From NCBI GenBank assembly GCA_032622095.1, contig CP136063.1, positions 280,047,426-280,111,425 on the forward strand: DNA of 64,000 nucleotides. Reading direction: 5' to 3'. The position numbers and the translations under genes are program-made. This document shows positions 12,501-27,500 of the stretch, piece after piece. The number at the start of each line of letters is the position of its first letter. The first letter of the stretch is position 1. This stretch comes from Siphonodentalium dalli. Its lineage: Eukaryota > Mollusca > Scaphopoda > Gadilida > Siphonodentaliidae. A model generated the notes under the pieces. The model had not been told where the DNA came from. It worked only from the letters and a program-made list of their open reading frames with translations, and did no database searches.

Positions 12501-15500
12501 ATGGACAAGACAGACCAATGACATAAATGGGCGTATAAAAAACTAGTCAAAGGAAAAGAATAGTAGTATATACCAGCTGCCCTGCTAACATCCTCAGCTT
12601 CTGTTCATATTTGTTGACATATTCAAAGTAACACTGGAAGCATTCAAATCCTGCAAAGCAATAGGATGTCAATTATTATCAGAAACCTAACAAAATATCA
12701 TGCTGGATATTTGCAGAATGAGGTCCCCAGATGGTTAATTTAGAATTTCTCTGAAAAGTAACCACAATTACCGGTACCTAAAAATGCTGGAGAAAAAGTT
12801 TTGAAAATAAAGTGAAGATCTTTTGTGGTTGAATACGACTCAAATTTGACCTCAAACCACACAGGCTAAACACCAATACGAACCCCTTACCCGCATTTGT
12901 TACCCGCATTTCCGAGCATCCTTTTCACAACCCCTTGACCCCTCTACACTGACCAATCAAATTGGAGACTCATAACACACAGTATATAAGGCGAGCAAAA
13001 TCCTCAAAAAATCACACGCCAAACTCGGTCCTGATGAAGTTAAACAATAACGAAAGCGCTCGACCTTTACTGCAGGTTATCTGAGGGTTGAATTTTTTTT
13101 CAATTTTTTTGTCTCAAACAATGAGCATTGAATATAATTGAGTGGGCAACATTCCATGGGCAACTAGCAAAATAATATATAATTCCAGAATAACAACTGT
13201 CGGATTTTATATTCAACGAAGTATGCAAAGAAATGTTATATTCAGATACAGTTTAACAAACAGCCTAGGAATAAAGTGATCATTTGTACTTGGATAGATG
13301 TGCCAAAAAAGAATTGACCATTTTTTAAACTTATTATCTGAACATTTCCCACCAATTAATAGAAATCCTTAGTGATGTTCCGATAATCGGAATCGGAATA
13401 GGCCGATGATAGCCCATCGGAAATTAATCGTACCTCGCAGTTGAACATCGGCTTTTACCGATTGTCAAAATAAATAAAAACGTTCTAGTATCTAAGCGCA
13501 ATGTGCACGCTTTAATAAACATACGCAATACAACTGTAGTATTGAATGTAAAACGCAGTTGTAACAGCCTAAAAAGAAGCCATTGGCATCATCAAAGCAG
13601 TCTGATATGATGATATATTATAAGAATGGCAATACACATGCACGACATCCCGTGTAATATGAAGTTATTGGTTCAATCGCGTTGACACGAAATAGATTCA
13701 AAGAAAGCTTTAATTAAAAAGCTGACCTGATTACAGTGAGGCTTCCTCTAGAGCACGTGTCATGTGACGTCACATGCTATGTAAATAACTTGAAGCACAC
13801 AATGAATGAATTAATACAGTTGTTATCAGAACTGTCTTCAATAACGATCAACGTTAGTAGGGGCATAATTAGCTTTTTCGTCTGTACAACGTATGCTATG
13901 AAATACGCTTAGCTCCACGTTGAACTTGCGAAACAAAAATTGAGCAGGCGGAACTATAAAAGCTTCCGAGTTGTTAAAAGATAAAAGGTGTGACCAATGG
14001 AAACTTGGGAAATCTCAGACAAATATGACAGCAATTATTATCCATCAATCAAAATTTAGTTAATAATCATCGCCATTCCATGCATTGTTGCAACTTACAA
14101 GTATTCAATCAAGACTTTTACTCCACATGCAAGTGTTCCACACATGGTCATAACGTTACTCTGAGTCGGCACCTTTGATCTCTTTGTCAAAACAACTACC
14201 GGTATACATCAAAGGAAGCACACAACCGACGTCGGCAGAAATACTGTCACGACAGTGTGTATATATTTCTTTGATGTATTTGGCTTTGAAACTATGCGGG
14301 ATATGGAGTGCATTGGGTGTATATAAGTCCATTATAGGAACAAACGCACAATATATATAAACATCGGAATCGGAAATCGGCCGATTGTGCCTCCAGTTAT
14401 CAGAAATCGGTCCGATAAGCTTTTTCATTATCGGAACATCACTAGAAATCCTTCTGCACTTGTATTATCTTTTTGTTTGTATTTCATCTGTTCATATTTC
14501 CAAAACACCCCTCTGTGCAGATGAATAATGGATCATTTTAATTTATACTTTTATAACTGAAAGGAGATTCCATTTGATATAGACAGGGTTAATACTAACC
14601 TTTTGGGGAGAGCTTAGCAACATCTAAGTGAAGTAATTCCTTTTGAAAGAACTGATTCTGAGTTTCTGCTTCCAAATCTTTAATACTCTTTTTAAACCAT
14701 TCGTAACATGTCTGCATTATAAAAATGTGAATTAAATACCATATAATCGTAACCCTTTCTTCACTGGAGCTTCCTGAAAGTTTACGAAAACCCAGTGCCA
14801 ATGCATTCTCTTATATATGCGAGTCTCCCATAGGGAGCCTCGCATATATAAGATTATGTGCATTGACCTAAAAATATTTACCTTGACCTTGTAAGCCAGA
14901 GCATTCTCTTATATATGCGAGACTTGCATATATAAGAGAATGCATTGGCACATGATCTTTTATGTTGCACCAGCGTAGCTCCTGTCATGAAAAAGTTAAT
15001 TAAGAATAAAAATGAGCCGCATATTATCATAAATGTTTGTTTTCTTGCATTGATATAACTTGAATAGTATATAATATATAGAGAGTAATCAATTGGTTCC
15101 GAGAATTATATAATTAATTCACGAGAGGCGAGAGACGTCGGTAAGAAACGAGTGCGCACTAGCACACGAGTTTCTTACCTAAACGTCTCTAGTGTAATAT
15201 ATTCATTTAATTTCTTCATATAAGTTAAACAACCTTACCTAAGTAGTATAAATTTATTAACTGCTTACAACTCTCTGCAGAGCCATGAGCTGAACACTAA
15301 TTATCATTCAACGTCCAATCAAGCGACCAAGTTTGAAAACAATTAACTGGAAAATGAAGGAATACAACTTTTTGTAGATAGACAAATACATGAACAGTGA
15401 ATAAACTTTCTAAATATAACTTTAGCAAAATAATTTCTAAATTAAGAGTATAATAATACAGAAAAAAATGCATGTAAGTGTCAAAATGCAATAGATAATA

Positions 15501-18500
15501 CTTTTAAAATCAAGTGGAACAGAGTCCAAATACTTTTTTCTACTAATGTTGAATCAACAGTTTAAGTGCTCAACAAGCCTTGAAATAGTGTGTCTGTCAT
15601 TTGCAGAATGAGGTCCCCAGAGGGTGAATTTAGTGATGCTACCCCGCATAGCCCACAGGGAGCCTCACATAGAAGGAAGCATGCACTGCAGAGTGTCATC
15701 TGTTCCAGTCTAAATGGGGCTCCCTATGGGTTTCAATATGCTTGAGTAGCAGGTTTTTTGGGGACGAGGCTTTCCCTGAGAAACGCACTATTTTGTTTAT
15801 CTGGCCCAATATATATGTTTGCTTATGAGATCCTTTGCCATGTTATCTGTGTTGTCCACAAGTGTGGAAATAGTGTATCTGCAGAATGAGGTCCCCAGAG
15901 GGTGAATTTGGTGATGCTAGCCCACTATGCAGGGTAGCATCACTAAATTAACCCTCTGGGGACCTCATTCTGCAAATGACAGACACACTATTTCAAGGCT
16001 TGATCTCATTCTGGATTGCAGATCTATTATGAAGTTTATAAATGTTAAATATTGTTCAGAAAGAAAAAAATCTTAACCATACTGATATATATATTTTGGT
16101 TTTCGATAGAGACAATAATTAACTTCTTGAGATAAAGTCCACGGACCCTGGGAGAACAGAACAGATCTCACCTCTCTATCCCAGTTACATGCCTCAGGAG
16201 TAGATACAAGTGTCGTCCATATATCTCTGGCCCTGTTCCATGGCAGGTAGAATACTCCTTCTTGTAATAAGTATTGCAGAAACGAGAGGTGTGCTGTGAC
16301 ATACTGTGAAAGTAAAATAAAGTGAATGGCTCATGATATATGTGTATGGTTTAAAGGGCTTTGGCACTTACAGTGGGTAAATATGAAAAAAATATAAAAG
16401 TCTGTAAAAACATCACCACTAAAGGGACCCAAGGTACTCGCAGTGGGTAAATGTGAAAAAAATATAAAAGTCTAAAAACATCACCACTAAAGGGACCCAA
16501 GACACTCGCAGCGGGTAAATGTGAAAAAAATATAAAAATATGTTAAAACATCAGCACTAAGAAGAACATAAACTTCGCTCTTATATTCATTATTGATAGT
16601 TCTCAGATAACGATATTTCAAGTGTTGATAGCATTGTATGTAAACAAAACTGTTACAGTGATTTGTCAACAAACATCGCAAATCGTGCAGTAAGTTCAAA
16701 TATTTTAGAAGGAAAAAGATTTTCAGAAATTTTTTCCATACTGCCCCTTTTCCAATATTTAATGTTAAAGGGGGACTGTACACTAAATCCGACCATTTAT
16801 GGGAATATCTCCTATTATACTCAACAGAATATAATGAACTTGAGCCATGGATGATTTGAGTAAACTAGAAAGATTTTAGCTATAAAAAGTCTCCCGAATT
16901 TGAGCCAGATCTCCTAAATTTGGAAGATCAATCTCCAGAAATTGGCACTCCAGAAGTAAACATGCCTGGTCCGTAGTTGCATACTTGAACTAGCTAAGCT
17001 AGCGATAATGACTTTTGAATATCTGCTGGGTTGGTTTTTGCAGGATCAAGCACAGCAGTGGTGGAGTTACTTACACTAGAATGCTTGTATCGACTATCAA
17101 CAATCGTCTCCTCACAGAGCTGGCCGTCACCCACACTCCCGACAGCTTGCTTGTGGCACTTCATTAAACTGGCCGTTAAAAGCTTAATAATCTCACTGCT
17201 TTTAAGCTCTTCTAGTATGCTCTGAAATGATGAACATAGATTGTTCCAACAAGAGTTCACACTGTCAGACCAAGTATAGTCGGTCCACAACAGCTAAGGA
17301 TATCGGTTGGGTTGATGCTGTTTTGGACTGAGTCCCATTCCATTACTCTTCTATAACGGACTTTACACCCAGAATTTTGTGTGGGAGTTATCTTGCTTGT
17401 ATGCCTTCGGATGGAAGCTTTGTGTCTATGAACAGGGCAGCCATTCCCAAGAATGATCATATCAAACATGCGTGTATAAGAGGTCTGTTGAATGTCAAAG
17501 CAACATGATTAATAAGCAAAGAAAGTCTTGTTTTCCAGAGAATTTTGATTTGTCGCGCTATCAGAAAATGTATATAAACAATACATTAAATGTTCATATC
17601 ATCACTGTACCTCTTTCTATGACGGTAAATGATATATCATTTTGCAGATTAATAGCGGAAATGTCAGGTGATTAATCACAGTCAGGTGTTTATGTGAATG
17701 CCCGGGCTCCATGTGTTCATGTAGTACATCTTTTGAATGAAAGTCCATTATAGAAGAGCAATGGGGATGGACTCGGTCCAAAACAGCATCAACCCAACAG
17801 ATATCCCAAGCTGACGCACAGCGTATCTCCCACAGATGTGGCTTTCACTGAGGTTTATTAATTTTCTAAGGTGGCTTATATTTGAAAGCAAACATATATA
17901 AAAAACAATTCCAAAACTACAATACAATTAAACATGATGATCCCATTTAGATAAATTGTTGCCTATTTTAATGTAATATGTATGCTTATAATGCAGTATT
18001 TGATAGTTTTGTGATACCAATCCGTGAAAACAAATATTAATTTTGTTTCCTTAATTTGAAATCTCATAAACATGGCTTACCTTATCGGTCTTCTGGAAAT
18101 TCTGCTTCAGGATACTCATGCTGATAAGATGTAAATGTTTGAGGAACGGAAGAACACATCCACCCTACAATGAGAAATAATGAAAGTGTCAATCCGGCTC
18201 AATATGGAGGAAAATGTTTGTTTGAAGTAATGTTTATTAATGTGGTACTCTGAAAGGACAGGGACAGAAAATAATGAAAAACACTCACCTGTTATGGTAA
18301 TTAGTAGGTTGTAGGTTGGTATGAATTGTCGTAAGTAAATTGCTTTTTAAGTATGATAACTTAGATCAGGCCTCAGCCTAGGGGTTCAGAACAGGGAGAC
18401 TTGAAGTCTCCCTCCAGGAAATTTAGGGAGACTTCAAGAAATTTATGGGGGGACTTCAGGGAGAAGTGGGGAGACTACCAAAAATTGACAATTTTCAAAT

Positions 18501-21500
18501 ATCGCTTTATTTTATAACATCAATAAAAAATTTAAAAAGTTAAAATAAGAAATAAAACTAAAAGTTTTTGACTTCATCTGAAATTAGTGTAATTAATTGT
18601 TATTATACATTTAACAGTCTGAATCATGATCAGCCGTGCTCTGATAATTAATGTCAGATTTGGGGACTAGATCAGATGATGCATGTAACTTTTTAAGTTT
18701 AATTTGGTCACGGCTATAATGTGGGTGTCCGCTAAAATAAACAATAAGGACTAACTAACAAAGGAGTTGCTAAAGCTTTTATTAATTAATGGCCTCCCTT
18801 AATTAATGCCAACATCACTGGTATAATCCGATTAAAGCAATAAACTTGACATTTATTTACGGCTACGGAAGCAGTCTATTCAAAAAGTGGGACGCGCTCT
18901 CTTCAAAAAGTACGACGCGTTACCGAAACGAACTTCCGAACATACTCTGATAATTGCGTAATTGTTTTTATATCTGAAAAGCGGGATGGCGGTCTTTTAA
19001 GTTAATTAAAACATTTATTTGTGAACCTCACGATGGTCAGTAACAACACAGATGCGAACATATCGTGTTTTCAGCGTGTCAAAACATTCGTGATTAACAT
19101 TCATTACCGCAAAGCGAACAAAGGCGACTGAATAACAACACAAAACAATAGGTCATATTTTATTTTTTATTTTAAACACTTGGGTCTTTGTCTCTGAATC
19201 GTCTGTTTCTTTTTGGGATGGCCGCCACAATTTATCTATATACGGACATGTCTGGGGGAAAAAACTAGAAAAAAATTAAGAAAAAAAATCCCCCTAAAAT
19301 TGAAGGCGACTTCGATTTCGCCTTAGAGCGACGATAGGGCGAAGTCAGCGACAGTAAGGCGACAATCTCGCCCGAGTCGCCTTGTGATCTGAGGCCTGAC
19401 TTAGGTATTTAGGTTTTTGGTGTACCAATACTTTTTGTTATTAAAATATAGTGTAACTGATTTTGCCTGTGTTAAGCTCTTCAGGTGAATTGTCACAAAG
19501 CCACCATAAATGAAGGAGAACACAACATCTGTGACCTCTCATACCATGTCATACAAGTCTCACATATGGACCCATATATCGAGACCAACATTCGACAGGC
19601 GAAACACAGAATATAACTGGATGTTACTACTAAGGACATTATATCCAGAGGGCACGAACAGGTCAGACATCTTATGGTGAATAATATTAATCTATTATAT
19701 CCATAGGGCACGAACAGGTCAGACACCTCATGGTGAATAATATTAATCTATTATGGTACTTAGTCGACATATCATGTTCAGTTTAATAAGGGTAGATAAT
19801 CAAAATAGTTTGTTTCTCAGGGAATATTTTCTTCAAAGTGAAAACCCATCCCAGATGTATATTAGACCATTCTAATGTATACTTGTTTAACTGAGTGGGA
19901 AAATCCATTTAGTATATAAAGGCTTAATTCCCAGGAAACAATTTGACCTCAATGAATACACAGAAAGAAGCAAGGACGTAAGTCGGTTTTTGGGCAAACA
20001 CTTTCCCACCAAAGCATCCGCTTGTTGCAAAACCAGGGCCTTGGCCAGTGACCAGTCCACCTGTAATTTTGGACGAGTAGTTTACAGAGTGGACGGGAAG
20101 TTTAAAAAAATATATATTATTTTTTGTCATGTTTTTTACCACCAATGTCCATAAGTAGTGATTATTATTAGTGCGCAGAACACATGGTTTCTATCATATC
20201 CTTGTGTAAAGTGTATGCACATAACATGTAGAGTAAAGTTGTCTTTCACTTCTTCAAGTAGATATAAACTACATTTAGGAAAATAAGTAGGTGATCCTAA
20301 TTTCAGCCTACCTATGACAGGGGGATGGCCCCTCTCATACTCTCCCCCTCCTATATGTACTGTGTCGGCCATCGCTTCACGATGGATTTGGACACCCTAC
20401 TTCCAATTTCTGGCTAAGGCCCTGGTCAAAAAGTCGCACCTCTAGTTGAATCAGAGCCTTGTGTTTAATCCCTGATAAGACATTTTACATCAATTTTATT
20501 GTTGATCTACAATGAAAAAATAGTGAGATGTGTCCTTTTGATACTAAAACATCTTCTCTTAACAACGAATTCAACGAAATAGCTCTAGCAAAAACTTGTA
20601 AAAAAATATTTTGAGTGATTACCTGCAGCATATTACAGTAGGTCAGCTAGGAATCAAGTCATATATTCTCAAGGGGTATGTTTTGCCTCCCTTCAGACAT
20701 TAGTTTATAAACAACGGCCAAAATATTAAAATAACTTAAATTTTTCTCTCCTGAACAATGACCGAATCAGCTTGTTGTCATAACAACTGAATGCAAAAAG
20801 CAGCTTAATACCTACCTTCTTAATGTCTTCAACACACTTGAAAACATACTGTTTTTTCACTTGATCCCTGACAGTGTCTGAATCACTCAGAATAGCGAGG
20901 TGTTCATCAAGAGCATGCTCAATCAACCTTGTAGATAACACAGGCAAGTGTGCCAAGTCCCAAAGCAGTTCTAGGGCCTGAAATTATTGAGCGAAAGATG
21001 GCTGATATCAGACAGTCTGTAAAATGTTATATACACTGCAGCCAGCTATAAATGTGATGCTTTATTTAGTGAATGAAGGGAATCATGAGCATAATTGTCA
21101 ATCTCAACAGATTTAATATTGTGATATTGTTTCAACGGAAATTCACCTCTGCCAGGACTTGCACTGTATCATGAAAAAGAAGAGATGACCACAAAAGTTG
21201 GGAGAATTTGATAATATGCCACTCTTGGCACTTCGGAACAGTGAAAGTCTATTCAATTATTTCACACAAAAGGGCGCTTAAATTCTTGAGAAGCTTTCTA
21301 TAGTAAACATTTTTATTACTACTTTCATAACTAAAACTAGCCTAAGATTAATGCCATATGTTCAGATTCTTCTAACAGATACTTTTTTCCACCTTGATAA
21401 TATAAATGTGAGAACATTATGAGGGCCTATATGAGGGTATATGAACATACCTTAGTTGTGGTTTTAGTGAGTTTGGCATCCTTCCCAATTCTCCCTATTA

Positions 21501-24500
21501 AACTTAATAACTTCTCTTTCATTCTGTCTGTCTCTTCCTGCCATTTCTGCAAGAGAATATATCCACAAGGTTATATACAGCAGTCTTTGGAAAAGTCCGC
21601 AAAATAAATTAAGACGGCATTTGCCATCGCAACTTAATGAGATTTGTTCTAGACTTTCCTCTGTTAACTAGGGCTCCATTCATCAACTCACATAATTTAA
21701 CAAGCTCATGTGTCTTTATGAGATAGAAAACTAACACCCACTTGTATGTGTATGTCAGCAGATACGAAGGATATTATTAGGGCCCAAGGAATATTTCGCT
21801 CTTGGTAGATTATGTCAACTATAAATCTTGTTTTCGTTTTAAATGAACTCCAGTATGTGACAAGCATCTGTTAAGAAATACATTTTGTCTGTGGGCCTTG
21901 ATATATATGGTGCTCGAATATTTGAAGAGACCAATTACTACCTAACTAACTATATAAAACAATTACTACCTAACTAACTATATAAAACAATTACTACCTA
22001 ACTAACTAACCTGAACTAACTATATAAAACTTATTAGGAAGAGATACATATATAATACGAGTGTTTCCATTACTACGGCTCAGCGTCCGTGGAACGGCCT
22101 CATTCCCTTCACTGATGATCTGTTTGAGACATACATGTACCTAAAGTCAATAGCAATCTATCATAAAAAGAATCCTACCCCAACGGGAGTTTTGTTATCC
22201 CGCGTGGAGCCCCAAGCACAAACAACAATGCACGTTTTCACATTTCCCAAAATTTGTCAACACTTCCAACATCTGTGGACCCGCTGTAACTCAGAACATT
22301 AGTAGTTTTACCTAGCATAGGGATATAACACCTGAGGGAATTAGTTTTACCTAGCATAGGGATATAACACCTGAGGGAATTAGTTTTACCTAGCATAGGG
22401 ATATAACACCTGAGACCTAGCATAGGGATATAACACCTGAGGGAATTAGTTTTACCTAGCATAGGGATTTAACACCTGAGACCTAGCATAGGGATATAAC
22501 ACCTGAGACCTAGCATAGGGATATAACACCTGAGACCTAGCATAGGGATATAACACCTGAGGGAACTATGAAAAAAGCCATTGAAATTTAGGATAAACTT
22601 TTTTGGCCTCATAATATAACAGATGTCAAGGTGTGAAAAATTAAAGTATAACTAACATTATTGTTTATTAACGTGTCAACTTGGAACTATATTTAGCAGA
22701 CATATGCTGGTCATTTCCGTCAACATGCAATGGCTATAAATAAACAGAGCAACCTCACTGTGTTGTGGTCACAAGATGACACAAGCATTGTTGTCCTTAC
22801 TGTAGGTATATCACTTTGCCGTTCAAAACATATGAGAAATGTTTATACTTACAACATGCCTGTAAACCTACAGCAGTGATAAATTGAAAGACAAGAATGT
22901 AACTGAATGTCAACTAAAACAGGTGAAAAAGGAGAACGACATAGGGGTAACTAGGGCTTCACGGTTTTTCGTGTAGTCGGTATTGGATTTCTTGAATAGT
23001 CGGTATACCGCTGCACACTATATTTTCTTTTTTAGTCAGTTTTACGACAGCAAATGTCGATAAAATACATATTCTGAGGCACTAAAGCGTGCCTGTAAGT
23101 TATGAACGAAAACGAGAACTAGCGAGACGAAATGAGAACCAGAACAGATTAAACGAGAATCAACGAGACGAGACGATAACGAGCCATCGCCCAGAGCGTA
23201 ACTGCAGAAAGTGCGAAAATCAATTATCACAAAGGAAGTGCCAACACGTTGTACACTGATGGGTGTGTGTTTATAGTCGTCTCATATGCACTTCAAATTA
23301 GTGTACACAAAGCAATAATTAGACAAGGTCGCCATCCATACAATTACGAAATGTAAATTATACTCTCACAATTGTTTTCGTGCTAATGTTTATCCACTAT
23401 CGAGACACCACGGATAAATACTATTGTTTGGGGACCTTTTTAGTATAATCTGGACTTAAATCCCCCCATGGTATAAATTATTTAGAAAACGAACCAAGAG
23501 ACATATCAATTTGATTCTCGAAATGGAAAAGTTAAAACCACCGCCTGTGACTGAAACTAAACACGTGATTTAATTTCAAAATCAAACACAACATCGCCAG
23601 TTTGGATTCATTTCGGCTTAAAATCAGCGACCGAAGGTAAACCAAAAGATGATTCGCATGCCATATGTCGCCTTTGTTCTAAAAAAGTTGCAGCGAGAAA
23701 TGGCAACACATCAAATCTCATCGCTCACCTCAGAACAAATCATCCTACAACCTATGGCAAACTAGACACTGTTCGTAAGAGGAAACGAGAAGATCCGCAC
23801 ACGCCATCCAAACAACAAACGATTACTAGTGCAGTTCACGTGGCAACGTCTTATGAAAAAAATTCCCATAGATAGAATGTGCTGACATCAGCTGTGACAG
23901 ATTTCCTGGTTGGTGATATGGTTCCGATCTACACAGTTGACAAAAATCACTTCAGAGACATGCTACACAAATTTGATTCCAGATACAAACTCCCAAGGCA
24001 GAATTATTTTGGTGACATTGCAATTCCAAAGCTCTACAATAATGTGCGCGAACGTGTGGCCAAAGAATTGAGCAAAGTTCCATACTTCTCCGCGACCACG
24101 GAAATGTGGAGTTCTATAGGCATGGTTCCTTATCTCGGATTAACTGTTCATTTCATAGATAATGAATGGAAAGTACAATCGCGAGTGTTGGAAACCTTAT
24201 ACTTCCCGGAATCACACACTGGATCAAATATTGCAGAAGTGCTGAAGGATGTTCTCTCTTCATGGAAGTTGGACAGTTCGCAGTTAGTATGTATGACCAA
24301 TTAGAGTGGAACCGCCTCTCGTGCTTTGGACATAACCTTAACCTGGCCGTCAACAATGCTATCAAAGATGATAAGCGAGTTACAAGAGCGCTCGGCGTGT
24401 GTCGGTCAGTGGTTTCTGCCTTTTCAACTAGTTGGAAGCGTCGTAGGTCTCTTATGTCCGCACAAAGCGACATGGGTTTGAGCCAACATTCTCTGGTGAC

Positions 24501-27500
24501 CGACTGCCCAACCAGGTGGGGAGCAAAGTTCGCGATGTTGAAAAGGATCTCTGAACAGGAGGATCCTATTCGGAGAGTGTTGAGTTTTAGCAACAAAACA
24601 TCACATCTTGTTCCGACATGGCAAGAAAATCAGGTTATAGAAGGCATTAGTCAAGGGCTTGAACCTGTTTCCGAATTCACGGATATATTATCGGCCGAGA
24701 ACTATGTAACTGTTTCTTTGCTCAAACATATGATGACCCACCTCTCGGAGGAGTTAATGAACACAGCAGACAACAAACACAAGTTAACGCGAGACATTAA
24801 AAAACAGATTAAATCCTACATGGATTACGTTGTCTTGACGGTTTTTAGTCATACCGCGGTATTGATTTCAATACCATAGTCGGTATTGTGAAGGTGGATA
24901 CCGTGAAGCTCTAGGGGTAACCACAGACAGTAATTTAACATTTGAAGACCACATAAATGAAAAAAATACAGAAAGCTAACAGTGTTATCGGAGCTTAATT
25001 CACCTAATTGGACTACACCACAATGGCAAAACTATACTAAGGACTAGTAAGACGATTTCTCGAGTATGCTCACCTACAAAAGGACACAGTTCCAATGGTA
25101 AAAGTTCAAAAGAGAGCCACTAAATTAATACCAGGACTAAGCAATATGGAAAATACGAAGTCAGGCTGAGAAAGATGGACCTACCAAACCACCTAGACTG
25201 GATGGCCACTGGAAAAATCAGGATGTTAACCCTTTACCCAACAGAAGGGCCCTGTGCCAATGCATTCTCTTATATATGCGAGTCGACCATAGGTCGCCTC
25301 GCATATATAAGAGAATGCATTGGCTTAACACATTAAAAATTATAAAATTGTTAAAGAATGTAAGAAAAAATGGTATAAAAGTGTTAAAAAAAGTTTTTTT
25401 TTAGGCCAATGCATTCTCTTATATATGCGAGGCGACCTATGGTCGACTCGCATATATAAGAGAATGCATTGGCACAGGGCTAACTGTAACTATCACAATG
25501 TGGTCAAGGAGCCGGTTCCAATGATATCCATATTTGTATGGTTCTATTGAGACAGACCCAAGATATTTTAGGCTGTTGAAGCTTTATTTGGCCGGTTTTG
25601 GCCGGTTTGTTGGGTAAAGGGTTAAGTATGACTACCAAGCAGAATCGGTGATGGATCCAGAACCACATCAGGAAACTGGTCTAAAGATGGGGCCGATTAC
25701 AGTGAAAACACACAATACAAGGTGGAAAAAGTGGCTACCAGGGTCCACTACAGACATATAAAGGTAAGTTCCTAAGAGTAGATAATCATCAATTGCAATT
25801 TGGGTTTGGTCGAATCTGATCATCTGGTTATAATATTCTTTGTTACTCTCAGTAAATATTATGATATGATTGACTTACTTTTTGAAACAGAAGAAATAAA
25901 TGTTCGAGCTGTTGAGAATCAAATTTAACAGCTGCAGCTGCGATTATGCTGTGGATATTGTCAATAACGTTATTCGTCTGGCCAACCTGTAATAAAAACA
26001 GAAGTTCTTAATAAGAATCCATAATTCATTGTATAGCTAATCTATGAGAAATTCACTGTGTTAGAAAATTTAATTTAATTCTCGTGAATTTAGAGACATA
26101 TAATTATCAAGCATCAAATTAAAATTAGTAATGACTCACTTTTGTCACAACCCTGTTGACCCTTTCTATACTAAATGGATTCTCCCATTCAGTTATAAAA
26201 GTCTGCATTGGAATGGCCTATTATTCATTTGGAGGGAATTTCAGGTAATAAAAGCAAACGACAGACAGAAAAACAGATAATACCAGTGCAGAATAATTCA
26301 TATTCATTGGTGGGAAATGTTCAGATAATAAGTTCAACAACGACCTAAGGGAACTACTCGTCAATGAGTATTTAATATAGCAAGGGTTAGTTTGCAGGAA
26401 TATCCCTAGGCTAAAAAATTGCCAAGGCCAGAAATGTTGCCTTGGATAAAAGTCTAGGCGCCATTGAGTCTGGGGTTGTATGGGGTTTAATTGTCTCAAA
26501 ATATTAAAAGTAAGAAGTTAATCAACATGATACCCAACATGTTGTTGGAGTTAACAATAGCCCAGATGTTGGCATTCTTGGAATAACTTTGCTATATTTC
26601 CAGGCAGTGGATCAGATTACTACAATGATTATGTATTAGGATCATGCGTGTAATGAATATACTGTATCAGCAATTTCTATGGCGAAAAAGGGGCATAACT
26701 TGAGCAGCTAATTACCATAAAAAACTTTAGGCCACATAAAAATGCAACTTCGTTTCTCAAGGACCGCCGCGTCTTAAAAAACTGTGCGCATTGGCACTTT
26801 TTATCGCCGGCTTATAATAAGCTTACGATCCTACCGCACGTTCCCAATTTTCACTGTTGAGATTGGCAGGATGAAAGCAATGTAAGTATATAGAGTTATG
26901 CCTCTTTGGTGGTAAAAGTACACCGGATTCCGGGTTGCGAGATCGAGCGCACCTCCTGGTTGTTTCCGGTATGAAAAATGGCCACGCTCGTAACTAATAA
27001 ATGTTGCCGTGTTTGGAAAGAAGCTGGGAGCACCTCTTCAACACCTTGTACCATGGACAGTTATACCATGCCCTAATACACATTCTTTTCAATTCCTTCG
27101 GGAGAAAGATATTGATGAAAACAAACGGATAATTCTTACTGAATACCGAGAGGAAACTCAGGCGAACAATTCTGAAATAACTTTTCACACTGTTTCAAGT
27201 TCGCGTTTCAAAATTGAAAACATCGGATTTTTATTGTGTTGATGAACAGTTAAATGCCTCTGATGTTGCAACAACGTTCGGATGTTCGGTCGATACATAC
27301 AACTCGAAATAATTATAAAAAAAGGATGACATTGATGTTACAGTTCCAAATTATGCTGGTGATTCATGTATTTAAAAAAAAAAACGCTTTTGAACTTCTA
27401 TTCTAATGAAGAAGGAAAGTACCACATTTCCAACATACAACAGCAAACCAAGAAGAGATGATTTATCGAGAGACTTTGTGTGTTTCAATGAAATGAGAAC

